Below, piece by piece: positions 8,410 to 17,169 of a stretch of 25,358 nt of DNA. Made by a program: the position numbers and the translations under genes. The stretch is from positions 1 to 25,358 of the forward strand of contig CAMVBT010000004.1 of assembly GCA_947165805.1 (NCBI GenBank), given 5' to 3'. Every line of letters begins with the position of its first letter. The first letter of the stretch is position 1. The notes below the pieces were generated by a model. That model saw nothing but the letters and a program-made list of their open reading frames with translations. It did no database searches and had not been told where the DNA came from. Source of the stretch: an uncultured Clostridia bacterium (GTDB lineage Bacteria > Bacillota > Clostridia > Oscillospirales > Ruminococcaceae).

Positions 8410-8482
8410 TTCCCGCCCGTTTGTTGATGAAACGGGCGGGAATAATATTGCGGGAGCGGGAGCTGTAAAAAGGCAGCTCCCG
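8410..8482 (+). terminator. Two tandem hairpins after the acyltransferase remnant
   Basis: The first is a perfect 13-bp stem (8410-8422 with 8430-8442, 7-nt loop); the second is a perfect 9-bp stem (8457-8465 with 8474-8482, 8-nt loop). Neither has a strong T tract. They probably isolate the signalling operon from the NRPS locus. Confidence 0.6.
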
Positions 8483-8504
8483 TAAGTTATTTACAGCATA
8501 TTTA

Positions 8505-8533
8505 TTGACTTTATCCCGCTTTTGTTGTATAAT
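8505..8533 (+). promoter_or_regulatory. Promoter of the HD-GYP/hybrid kinase operon
   Basis: TTGACT (8505-8510) and TATAAT (8528-8533) are spaced 17 bp apart, about 70 bp before the first start codon. Each box is at or within one base of consensus. Confidence 0.8.
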
Positions 8534-8600
8534 AAAATATGTATATGCTAAAACATAAAAAGCTCTGTCAGGCTTTACGACAAGAGGTACGGAGGCCATT

Positions 8601-9626
8601 ATGGATTGGGTAGCAGTTGTTGATGACGATAAGTCGAATCTTATACAGGCAGGACAGATACTGAGTGAAAATCATATACGCGTGACAGCCCTGAGGTCCG
8701 GTACGGCGCTGCTCGAGTTCGTAAAGAACAGCAAGCCCGACCTTATCCTGCTCGATATCCGTATGCCGGAAATGGACGGCTTTGAGACGCTGAAAAGGCT
8801 TAAAGAGCAGCTCCCGGCGGAGGAGCGGATACCGGTGATCTTCCTTACGGGAAACGATGACCCGGACTCCGAAACGCAGGGCCTTCAGCTCGGAGCTATG
8901 GACTTCATCAAAAAGCCGTTCGTCGCGGACGTTCTTGTTCTGCGCGTAAAGCACACCATCGAGCTTGTACGGCTCCAGCGCGATCTCTCTGCGGAGGTCG
9001 CGAAAAAGACGGAGGAAGCCGAGAAAAGGGCAAAAGAGAACGAGAGCCTTTCTATCCACGTCGTTCAGACGCTCGCGGAAGCTATCGATGCAAAGGACAA
9101 GTACACGAACGGTCATTCGGGACGCGTGGCGTATTACTCGCGGGAGATCGCACGGCGGTACGGTTATGACGAAAAGCGTCAGGACGAGATATATATGATG
9201 GGACTGCTCCACGATGTCGGCAAGATAGGCGTGCCGGACGCGGTGATAAACAAGCCCGGCAGACTTACGGACGAGGAGTTCGCGATAATAAAGAAGCACC
9301 CGGATATGGGTTATCATATCCTCGAAAAGATACAGGAGATGCCGAAGCTGATGACCGGTGCGCGCTGGCACCATGAGCGCCATGACGGCAGAGGCTATCC
9401 CGACGGCCTCGCCGGGGACGCCATACCCGAGGAGGCCCGCATCATAGCCGTCGGGGACGCTTACGACGCAATGACCAGCCACCGCAGCTACCGTGAGATA
9501 CTCCCGCAGTCTGCCGTGAGAAAAGAGATCGAAAACGGCAGGGGAACTCAGTTCGATCCGGTATTCGCGGATATAATGCTGAAAATGATAGATGACGACA
9601 CGGACTATAATATGCATGAGAAGTGA
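8601..9626 (+). CDS. REC-HD-GYP response regulator, predicted c-di-GMP phosphodiesterase
   Basis: A 341-residue cytoplasmic protein. Residues 1-125 are a receiver domain with the acidic pocket VVDDD (Asp8-10), phosphoacceptor Asp52 in LLDIRMPEMDG and Lys in the KKPF loop. A helical linker (about 125-150) leads to an HD-GYP domain (about 155-335) with the metal-binding HD pair His204-Asp205 in LLHDVGKIG, then HHERHDGRGYPDGL containing the GYP signature (265-267). HD-GYP enzymes hydrolyse c-di-GMP, and receiver phosphorylation usually controls them. All signature residues are present. It is first in an operon with two hybrid kinases; the next start lies 12 bp after its stop, so the kinases' HPt domains are plausible phosphodonors. 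No GGDEF cyclase is in the window. GGAGG precedes the ATG. Confidence 0.93.
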   Translation: MDWVAVVDDDKSNLIQAGQILSENHIRVTALRSGTALLEFVKNSKPDLILLDIRMPEMDGFETLKRLKEQLPAEERIPVIFLTGNDDPDSETQGLQLGAMDFIKKPFVADVLVLRVKHTIELVRLQRDLSAEVAKKTEEAEKRAKENESLSIHVVQTLAEAIDAKDKYTNGHSGRVAYYSREIARRYGYDEKRQDEIYMMGLLHDVGKIGVPDAVINKPGRLTDEEFAIIKKHPDMGYHILEKIQEMPKLMTGARWHHERHDGRGYPDGLAGDAIPEEARIIAVGDAYDAMTSHRSYREILPQSAVRKEIENGRGTQFDPVFADIMLKMIDDDTDYNMHEK

Positions 9627-9637
9627 GGTGTGGTGCT

Positions 9638-12253
9638 GTGCTTATTGATTATCTCGAAAATATACTGCATTTTCTTACGGTGCTGACCGCTCTGCTTATC
9701 TCGCTCTTCTGCTATGTAGGCAGCAAGGAGCGCGCATGGCTCGCCTCCGTCGGCATTTTCATCGGCTATTTCCTGAGCAGCTATTTCTGGACGGCGCATC
9801 TTGTCATAATGGGCGAGCAGCCTGTCGTTTCCGATATCCTTACGAACTTCGGCTGGAATATGTCATTCTTTCTTTTTATACTTCTGCTGCTGCATACAAA
9901 AAGCAGGGAAGAACGCCGGTATTTCCACCCTGTCATGCTGCTGCCGATACCTCTCAATATATGGCAGCTCACGCTGTATCTCGATTTCGGCGGCATAGTG
10001 AACTCTGTTTATCAGGTCACGGTATGCACGGCCGTGGCGTGTCTGTGTCTGCAGAGCATTATGTGGTATCTGAAAAACCGTAAGAACGTAGCAGAACCTC
10101 CCCTTATCGCGGCGGCTGTCCTGCTCTGCATCACCTGTGAATTCGGTATGTGGACATCCACCTGCTTCGATGGCTGGGTGTATGATCTTTACTACCCGTT
10201 CACATTTATCGAATGTGCGGTGTTCCTGCTGATAACAGCGGCAATAGGACGGACATACAGGCATAGCGGCGAAAGCGCGGAAATGCACATAAGCAAGGGG
10301 ATACAGAACATAATCAAGGTCTCTTATTTTGCGATAGTTCTGATAGGCTCGGTCGGCGGGGTAATGCTCGGGAGCTGGATAAGAGATGTCCTTTCCGAGG
10401 GCGTGTCCGGGTTCTCCGAGGAAACGAGCGTCTATGACATCATTCCCGTGATACTGTTCCTGACATCTATCGTACTCGTTACTTTCGCGATAGTGGTCAT
10501 ACTTGTGGTCAATTTCGAGCAGAAGATAGCCGAAAACAACAGCCTGCGCGAAGCAAGACGCGCAGCGGAGCAGTCGAACGCCGCAAAGAGCGAGTTCCTC
10601 GCGAATATGAGCCACGAGATACGCACTCCGATAAACGCGGTGCTCGGTATGAACAAGATGATAATGCGCGAGAGCCTCAGAGCGCGCAGGCTCCCGCCGG
10701 ACAGCCATGATAAGGCGTTCGCGGATATAACGGGCTATTCGGCGAATATCGAGAGCGCCGGGAACAATCTGCTTGCGATAATAAACGACATACTCGATTT
10801 TTCAAAGATAGAAGCCGGAAAGTTCGACATAACCGAACGCGAGTATATGCTGAGCTCGGTGCTCAACGATGTGAGCAATACGATACTGTTCCGCGCGAAG
10901 GACAAGGGGCTTGAATACCGGGTGAGCACCGACGCCGATCTGCCCGACCGGCTTTATGGCGACGAGGTGCGCATAAGGCAGATAATCTCCAACATACTCG
11001 GCAACGCCGTTAAATACACGGACAAGGGCTCGGTGACTCTTTCGGTCTACGGCGGCGGCAAGGAAGCCTATGAGGCGGGAAAAACGCTCGAGCTGATAAT
11101 CACCGTAAAGGACACGGGCATCGGCATAAAGAAAGAAGACCTCGGCAGGATATTTGAGAAGTTCGAGAGAATGGAGCTCGAACGCAACAGCACGGTAGAG
11201 GGTACGGGACTCGGGCTTTCGATAACGCACCGCCTGCTCGCGATGATGAACGGAACGATAAGCGTAGAGAGCGAATACGGCGAAGGCTCGGTGTTCACGA
11301 TACGCATACCGCAGAAGATAGTTTCGCCGGAGCCTATCGGGAATTTCCGCACAAAATTTGAAAAGAGCATAGAGGAGAATGCGGCTTCCGACTACATATT
11401 CCGCGCGCCCGACGCGAATATCCTCATAGTCGATGATACGCGGATGAACCTTACCGTCGCGGTGGGGCTTCTCGCGGATACCGGGATAAAGTCCGACACG
11501 GCGGAGAGCGGCGCTAAGGCTCTGGAGCTTGCCGCCGCTAACAGCTACGATGTCATACTGCTCGACCAGCGTATGCCCGAAATGGACGGCACCGCGACTC
11601 TGCACTGTCTGCGCGGCATGGAGAGATGCGCGGACACGCCCGTGATATGTCTTACCGCCGACGCGATATCCGGCGCGCGAGAGCGCTATGTCAGGGAAGG
11701 TTTCACCGACTACATCTCCAAGCCGATAGACAGCCGCGAGCTGAAAAATATGCTTATGAAGTATCTGCCGCAGGAAAAGGTCATTCCCGTTTCCGGAGAT
11801 GACGAACAGCAGACCGCGGCATCTCCGGCGGAGACCGGCACCCTGTATGGCGCGCTGAACGCGGCGGGCATAGATACCGCGCAGGGGCTCATATACTGCC
11901 AGAACAGCACGCAGCTCTATCTTACCCTGCTGTCGGAATACGCGAAAAGCGCGGACGAAAAGTCAGCGAAGATGCGCGAGTACTACGGCGCGGGCGATAT
12001 GAAAGGCTACGCGACGCTTGTACATTCGCTGAAAAGCACGTCAAAGACGATAGGCGCGGTGAAGATATCCGAAACGGCGGCTATGCTCGAAAAAGCCGCT
12101 GACTCGGGTGACACGGAGCTTGTACGGAATGAGCACGAGGGACTGCTCGAAGAATACCGCAAGACAGTCGGCGCGATATCTTCCGCGGTATCGGGCGAGA
12201 CGATCCCCGAGCCGGACGACGACGACGAGATAATGGAGTTTATGCCTAAATAA
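9638..12253 (+). CDS. Membrane hybrid histidine kinase (TM-HisKA-HATPase-REC-HPt)
   Basis: An 871-residue sensor kinase. Residues 1-295 hold about eight hydrophobic segments (for example 8-26, 35-52, 72-87, 226-246 and 270-292) with little extracellular sequence, so the signal may be sensed in or at the membrane. HisKA has His326 in NMSHEIRTPINAVLG. HATPase_c has the N box LGNAVKYTD, DTGIGIKKEDLG and EGTGLGLSI. A receiver domain follows with Asp643 in LLDQRMPEMDG, then an HPt domain with His796 in LVHSLKSTSKTIG. Every phosphorelay residue is present. I chose the GTG at 9638 because GAGGTG (9625-9630) is well spaced; the longer frame starts at a GTG at 9623 that overlaps the upstream stop. The protein ends with the acidic motif DDEIMEFMPK, shared with the next kinase. 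Confidence 0.92.
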   Translation: MLIDYLENILHFLTVLTALLISLFCYVGSKERAWLASVGIFIGYFLSSYFWTAHLVIMGEQPVVSDILTNFGWNMSFFLFILLLLHTKSREERRYFHPVMLLPIPLNIWQLTLYLDFGGIVNSVYQVTVCTAVACLCLQSIMWYLKNRKNVAEPPLIAAAVLLCITCEFGMWTSTCFDGWVYDLYYPFTFIECAVFLLITAAIGRTYRHSGESAEMHISKGIQNIIKVSYFAIVLIGSVGGVMLGSWIRDVLSEGVSGFSEETSVYDIIPVILFLTSIVLVTFAIVVILVVNFEQKIAENNSLREARRAAEQSNAAKSEFLANMSHEIRTPINAVLGMNKMIMRESLRARRLPPDSHDKAFADITGYSANIESAGNNLLAIINDILDFSKIEAGKFDITEREYMLSSVLNDVSNTILFRAKDKGLEYRVSTDADLPDRLYGDEVRIRQIISNILGNAVKYTDKGSVTLSVYGGGKEAYEAGKTLELIITVKDTGIGIKKEDLGRIFEKFERMELERNSTVEGTGLGLSITHRLLAMMNGTISVESEYGEGSVFTIRIPQKIVSPEPIGNFRTKFEKSIEENAASDYIFRAPDANILIVDDTRMNLTVAVGLLADTGIKSDTAESGAKALELAAANSYDVILLDQRMPEMDGTATLHCLRGMERCADTPVICLTADAISGARERYVREGFTDYISKPIDSRELKNMLMKYLPQEKVIPVSGDDEQQTAASPAETGTLYGALNAAGIDTAQGLIYCQNSTQLYLTLLSEYAKSADEKSAKMREYYGAGDMKGYATLVHSLKSTSKTIGAVKISETAAMLEKAADSGDTELVRNEHEGLLEEYRKTVGAISSAVSGETIPEPDDDDEIMEFMPK

Positions 12254-12278
12254 GCGTGAAAGAAGGATAAATCGGCAA

Positions 12279-15200
12279 ATGAATGAGTTCGTACTGGAAA
12301 TATCGGCATTTGTAATATGCCTTTTCTGTCTTGTGGACAGTCTCAGGAGCAGCTCCGGCGAACGCCCGCTGTTTCCGGCGGGCTGGACAGATAAGCTGAA
12401 AAACAGACGTTTCATATATACTTTCCTGCTGATATTCCTTATGATATCGGCGGTATCGGACGTGCTGGGCATAGCTGCCGAGAGCAGTATGGGATTGCTT
12501 GTCGATATCGCCAACGAGATATATTTCCTTGCGCACAACTTCCTGCCCGCACTGTTCGCGCTTTATATCATTGATTTCACCGGGGCTGCCGAAAACAAGG
12601 GCAAGGGCTTTTTCATTGTGTTCACACTTCCCTTTCTGATAGCCGAGGCTTTTGTTATCGCAAACCCGTTCACAAGGTTCATCTACTTTATCGACGAGGA
12701 CGGAGCCTACGCGAGAGGATGCGGCATCGTGGTGCTGTATGTCTGCGCGGGGCTTTATGTGCTTGCCGGGCTGCTGTATTTTATCCTCAGCAAGAACAGA
12801 ATGTCAAAAATGGACAGCTCGGCTATGCTTATCATTCTGTTCATCGTCATATCGGGAATAGTCATACAGGGATTGTTCAGCGTGAACGTGGAGCTTTTCT
12901 TCGAGAGCGTCGGTATGCTTTGCTTCCTGATGTTCCTTGAGGGAAAGGTCACTTCCGACGGCAGAAAAACAAGCGGCAGGATAAGCAAGAGCTTCATCGT
13001 CATAATCGCGCTCATCTTCTCCGCCGTCATTGTGATGAACATAACTATCATCTACAACACGGGCAGTTCACAGACCGACAAGATAGGCGAGGTGCAGCTC
13101 AACAACCTTAAAGGCGAGATGCAGCAGACGCTCTCCGAAGCCGAAAATTCCCTGCTGCGCTACTCTATGGGACTTGAACAGCTCCTGCGCAGCTTCGCGG
13201 ATCCCGACGGGATCGAAAAATTCATCAGGGAGCAGATCACATATTATTCCGACCTGAGCGGCGGGAGCTGTTTCAACGTGTATGCCGCATCGTCGGACTG
13301 GGCGATAATCCCCGATTTCGATATGCCGGAGGAATACCACGCCGTCGAGCGCGTATGGTATCTCGGCGCGAAGCGTACACCGGGTCAGGCCTTTATTTCC
13401 GAGCCGTACATCGACGCGGATACGGGGAACCTGTGCTACACCTTCTCGTACCTTCTCTCCGACGGCGATACGGTCGCGGCTATGGACTACACGCTCTCGA
13501 AGGTGCAGGATATAGTCGGCAGAATGGGTGAGAGCGAGGATCAGTTCGCGATGATCGTCACCGACAGCGGCATCGTCGTGGGCTGCTCCGATGAAGCGTA
13601 TCAGGGCGAGAAGCTTTACGATGTGCTCCGGCAGTATTCCGACGTCTTCGACAGAGTGAAGGCCTCGAGAGCGCACCGCAGCTTCCGCACAAATGTAGAC
13701 GGTGCCGAAAAGATAGTATTCGACAGCGAGACCGAAAACGGCTGGAAGCTCATTCTTGTCGTCGATTACGGCACGCTGTACACCGACATAACAGATCAGA
13801 TGCTCATGCTCGGAACGATAGATTTCATGATGGTGACGGTCGTCATCGCGTTCTATCTGGTAAGCGTCAACAATCAGGAAAAGGCCGAAAAGACGCTTGC
13901 ATCGACCGAGAGCTTTATCGCGGGGCTTTCGGGAGACATAAACATACCGCTTCAGGAGATAATCGGCATAAGCGACAGCTATCTCAAGCAAAGCGACGGC
14001 AATGCGCAGGCCACGGTAAGAGAGATACTCGACGCGGGAAAACTGCTCCAGGAAAGGCTCGATAATCTTTTCTCGTACTCGCGCATAATGAAGGAGAACA
14101 TAAGCGGTCACGACGGCGATACGAAGGGAAAAAGAAAGAAGCGCTCCGTTTCGACAAGATATATCCGCGGCGGTATCATAGGGATATTCACGGCGGCTTC
14201 GCTGATCGGACTGTCGCTGTGTCTCGTTATGACCTTCAACTGGGGCACCGAGCGCGTGAGCCGGAAAGCACAGCGGTATAACGCAGAAGTGACCCAGTGG
14301 ATGCTCCAGAAGCAGAGCATACTCGGTATGTTCTCGGACGTCATTGCCGCGGACCCTGCCGTCCTCAGCGACTATGACGCAGCGGTCAAGTGGCTCGACG
14401 ATATCGCGAAGAATTACAACGAAATGACGTTCGCTTATATGGCGAACCCCTACAACAAGGAGCACGCCATTATAATGAACAACGGCTGGGTGCCGGAGCC
14501 CGACTATCACGTCGAGGAGCGTCAGTGGTACATAGACACCGAGCGCTCGGGAAGCGGCTACAGCATCTCCGCGCCGTACTTCGACGCGCAGACGGGGCTT
14601 TACTGCATAACCTTCTCACGGTGCGTGTATTCGGCTGACGGGCAGTTCCTCGGCATATTCGCCATAGACTGCCTGCTCGACAAGCTCATAGACGTGCTCG
14701 ACAACAGCTACACGTCGGAGAGCTACGCGTTCATGGTCGATATGGACGGAACTATCATCAACCACCCGTTCGAGGAATATCAGATAAGCACGACAAACAG
14801 CGTGAATATCGAGGATACCGAATACGCCGACGCCTACCACAACGGACAGGCGCTCATGATGCGCGACCACGACGGGCGGTTCACGGTGTGCCATACCGAG
14901 AAGAGCGAGCTTTCGGGCTTCACCGTTGTGGTCGTGCAGAGCTGGTGGAGCATCTACGGCACCGTGCTTGTCGTTGTGAGCGTGTTCCTGCTTCTTATCG
15001 CAGCTTCGGTCATCGGTGTCGCGGCTATGATAAACAGATTCGCGAAATGGCAGGAGGAAGCGAACGAGAAGCTCACCCGCACCGCCGAAAGAGCGGTCGC
15101 CGCGGAAAAGGCAAAATCGAGATTTTTAGCGCAGATGTCGCATGAGATAAGAACGCCCATAAACGCGGTGCTCGGCATGAACGAGATGATACTGCGCGAA

Positions 15201-16772
15201 TCCTCCGACGCGTCCGTAAGGGAATACGCCTGCAATATACATTCCGCCGGAAAGAATCTGCTCGGGCTTATAAATTCCATTCTCGACTTCTCGAAGATCG
15301 AGGAGGGAAAAATGGAGATAATCCCGATAAAATACGATACCGCGTCTATGATAGAAAACGTCATAAACTCGATATCAAAAAGAGCCTCCGACAAGGGGCT
15401 CGTGTTTGAGGCGCATATCGACAGCACGCTTCCGGCCTCGCTTTACGGCGACGATATGAGAGTTTCGCAGGTGGCCGTAAACCTGCTCACAAACGCGGTA
15501 AAATACACGAAGAAAGGCCGCGTCGATCTCTATATCGGCGGAAAGCGGACCGGCGACAATACCATAGCTCTGTGCGTGCGTGTAAAGGACACGGGCATAG
15601 GTATAAAGCAGGAGGATATGGGCAGGCTGTTCGAGTCGTTCACGCGTCTGGAGGAAGACAGGAACCGCACTATCGAGGGTACGGGACTCGGTATGGCTAT
15701 CGTGAACAGGCTGCTCGATATGATGGGCTCGAAGCTCGAAGTGCACAGCGTTTACGGCGAGGGCTCGGAGTTCGCGTTCGAGGTGAAGCAGGGCATAATC
15801 GACGCCCAGCCTATCGGTGACTATGAGATAAGGGCAAAGGAAGCGTTCGAGCATGAGGAGAACGATAAGTACCTGTATGCTCCCGATGCGAAGATACTTG
15901 TTGTCGACGACAATGACATGAACCTGAAAGTAGCCGGAAATCTCATGAAGCTGAACGGTTTCAGACCGGAGCTCGTCCTTTCGGGTGCCGAAGCGCTCGA
16001 GAAGCTGAAAGAAAACACCTACGACCTGATAATGCTCGACCACATGATGCCGGAAATGGACGGCATAGAAACGCTGAAAAAGGCAAAGGAGCAGGGCCTT
16101 CTGCCGCAGGGCTGCCCCGTCATAGTCCTGACGGCGAACGCGGTCGTCGGTGCGCGCGAGGCGTATATAAAGTCCGGCTTTGACGACTATCTGTCGAAGC
16201 CTATCGAGGTAAGGTCGCTCGAAAACATACTCGGCAGATACCTCCCGCCGGAGAAGGTAAGCTACAGGAGCAGGACGGAAAAGAAACAGCCGGAAGCTTC
16301 CGATGAGATAATGGAATTCGAGCCTGCCGGAAATGAGGAAAGCAATACCGCCGATGAGATGTACAGAATGCTTGAGGCCGGCGGCATAGACACCCGCGAA
16401 GCTCTGACCTACTGCGGCGGCAGCGACGAGTTCTACCGGGAAATGCTGGGCAGCTTCCCGGCAAACTCCGGAAACGCGGTGAACATACTGAACGAAGCGC
16501 TCGGCTCGGGCGACATGAAAATGTATGCCATAAAGGTACATTCCCTGAAAAGCACCTCGCGCACGATAGGAGCGTCGGAATTATCCGCGGCTGCCGCGGA
16601 GCTCGAAAAAGCGGCAAATGAGGGTGATACCGCGTTTGTGAACGAAAAGCACGGCGAACTGGTCGAAAAATACAGAAAAGTGCTCTCGGTCATCAGCTCC
16701 GCGGGTCTGTCGTCCGGAACGCAGCCCGCAGATGACAGCGACGACGAGGTAATGGAGTTTATGCCGGAATAA
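12279..16772 (+). CDS. Double-CACHE hybrid histidine kinase with an internal degenerate kinase segment
   Basis: A 1497-residue protein. Order: a 7TM-like N-terminal region (about 4-222); a membrane helix (233-255); a first extracellular CACHE region (about 256-505, Arg358, Trp360, Tyr361); a membrane helix (508-530); a dimerisation-helix-like segment (about 535-605) in which the phosphoacceptor His is Gly552 (LSGDINIPLQEIIG) and no ATPase domain follows; a membrane helix (627-650); a second CACHE region (about 655-885, Arg748, Trp750, Tyr751); a membrane helix (about 895-917); a true HisKA (His955 in QMSHEIRTPINAVLG); HATPase_c; a receiver (Asp1254 in LLDHMMPEMDG is read as MLDHMMPEMDG); and HPt (His1421). 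Its C-terminal half closely resembles the upstream kinase, which it follows by 25 bp. It looks like the fusion of a decayed sensor kinase to an intact one. Family length is usually well under 1200 residues. Confidence 0.9.
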   Translation: MNEFVLEISAFVICLFCLVDSLRSSSGERPLFPAGWTDKLKNRRFIYTFLLIFLMISAVSDVLGIAAESSMGLLVDIANEIYFLAHNFLPALFALYIIDFTGAAENKGKGFFIVFTLPFLIAEAFVIANPFTRFIYFIDEDGAYARGCGIVVLYVCAGLYVLAGLLYFILSKNRMSKMDSSAMLIILFIVISGIVIQGLFSVNVELFFESVGMLCFLMFLEGKVTSDGRKTSGRISKSFIVIIALIFSAVIVMNITIIYNTGSSQTDKIGEVQLNNLKGEMQQTLSEAENSLLRYSMGLEQLLRSFADPDGIEKFIREQITYYSDLSGGSCFNVYAASSDWAIIPDFDMPEEYHAVERVWYLGAKRTPGQAFISEPYIDADTGNLCYTFSYLLSDGDTVAAMDYTLSKVQDIVGRMGESEDQFAMIVTDSGIVVGCSDEAYQGEKLYDVLRQYSDVFDRVKASRAHRSFRTNVDGAEKIVFDSETENGWKLILVVDYGTLYTDITDQMLMLGTIDFMMVTVVIAFYLVSVNNQEKAEKTLASTESFIAGLSGDINIPLQEIIGISDSYLKQSDGNAQATVREILDAGKLLQERLDNLFSYSRIMKENISGHDGDTKGKRKKRSVSTRYIRGGIIGIFTAASLIGLSLCLVMTFNWGTERVSRKAQRYNAEVTQWMLQKQSILGMFSDVIAADPAVLSDYDAAVKWLDDIAKNYNEMTFAYMANPYNKEHAIIMNNGWVPEPDYHVEERQWYIDTERSGSGYSISAPYFDAQTGLYCITFSRCVYSADGQFLGIFAIDCLLDKLIDVLDNSYTSESYAFMVDMDGTIINHPFEEYQISTTNSVNIEDTEYADAYHNGQALMMRDHDGRFTVCHTEKSELSGFTVVVVQSWWSIYGTVLVVVSVFLLLIAASVIGVAAMINRFAKWQEEANEKLTRTAERAVAAEKAKSRFLAQMSHEIRTPINAVLGMNEMILRESSDASVREYACNIHSAGKNLLGLINSILDFSKIEEGKMEIIPIKYDTASMIENVINSISKRASDKGLVFEAHIDSTLPASLYGDDMRVSQVAVNLLTNAVKYTKKGRVDLYIGGKRTGDNTIALCVRVKDTGIGIKQEDMGRLFESFTRLEEDRNRTIEGTGLGMAIVNRLLDMMGSKLEVHSVYGEGSEFAFEVKQGIIDAQPIGDYEIRAKEAFEHEENDKYLYAPDAKILVVDDNDMNLKVAGNLMKLNGFRPELVLSGAEALEKLKENTYDLIMLDHMMPEMDGIETLKKAKEQGLLPQGCPVIVLTANAVVGAREAYIKSGFDDYLSKPIEVRSLENILGRYLPPEKVSYRSRTEKKQPEASDEIMEFEPAGNEESNTADEMYRMLEAGGIDTREALTYCGGSDEFYREMLGSFPANSGNAVNILNEALGSGDMKMYAIKVHSLKSTSRTIGASELSAAAAELEKAANEGDTAFVNEKHGELVEKYRKVLSVISSAGLSSGTQPADDSDDEVMEFMPE

Positions 16773-17169
16773 GATATGCGGAAGAAACCTGCTTTTCCAT
16801 ATATCTGCGCAGAGCGGCAAAATGACCCGACAAAATACGCGGGAACTGCCGGTTCTTAATGACGCGCGGCGGGACAGCCCCGTCTTTCTGTCTTCTTTTC
16901 AACAATATAAAAATGCTCGCAAGCACCCGAAACAGCGGTGCCTGCGGGCTTTTTGCGTTTCCGGAGGCGGGACGCTTTATCCGGGCAGATATTACCAAAG
17001 TGCGATCTCCGATACTATTGTATCACCGTATTTAGACTTTTGCAACAGATACTTTTTTCTGAAATTTTAAGTTGATTTTAGGTTCACGCTATATAATAAC
17101 AGACAAGATACAGATCTTTACCTGATCTTGCAGTAAATATTGCGAAAGCGACCCGAAAGAGGTGAAAAT
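16773..17169 (+). other. Intergenic region between the kinase operon and the VTC operon
   Basis: No gene is visible in these 397 bp. A two-stem hairpin (CGGCA/TGCCG enclosing CCCG/CGGG, 16815-16851) lies shortly after the kinase stop, a probable terminator at 16917-16954, and a TATAAT box at 17092-17097. The best -35 candidate (TTGATT, 17072-17077) is only 14 bp away, so the promoter call is weak. GATCTT occurs twice in tandem around 17110-17130. I found no match to a known riboswitch, including c-di-GMP types. Confidence 0.5.
16917..16954 (+). terminator. Rho-independent terminator downstream of the kinase operon
   Basis: A 9-10 bp stem with one A-C mismatch (around 16917-16927 with 16937-16946) has a 9-nt loop and is followed by GGC and five T residues (16950-16954). 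Confidence 0.65.

Noticed and set aside
9623..9637. GTG start at 9623 for the first hybrid kinase
   Set aside because: It lies inside the end of the HD-GYP gene and overlaps the GAGGTG that serves as ribosome binding site for the GTG at 9638.
13068..14510. 480-codon open frame on the minus strand
   Set aside because: It is antisense to the double-CACHE kinase, whose domains are clear; the composition is His/Arg/Val-rich as expected of a shadow frame.
16773..17169. c-di-GMP riboswitch between the HD-GYP operon and the VTC operon
   Set aside because: The region has hairpins but none of the conserved core sequence of either c-di-GMP riboswitch class.
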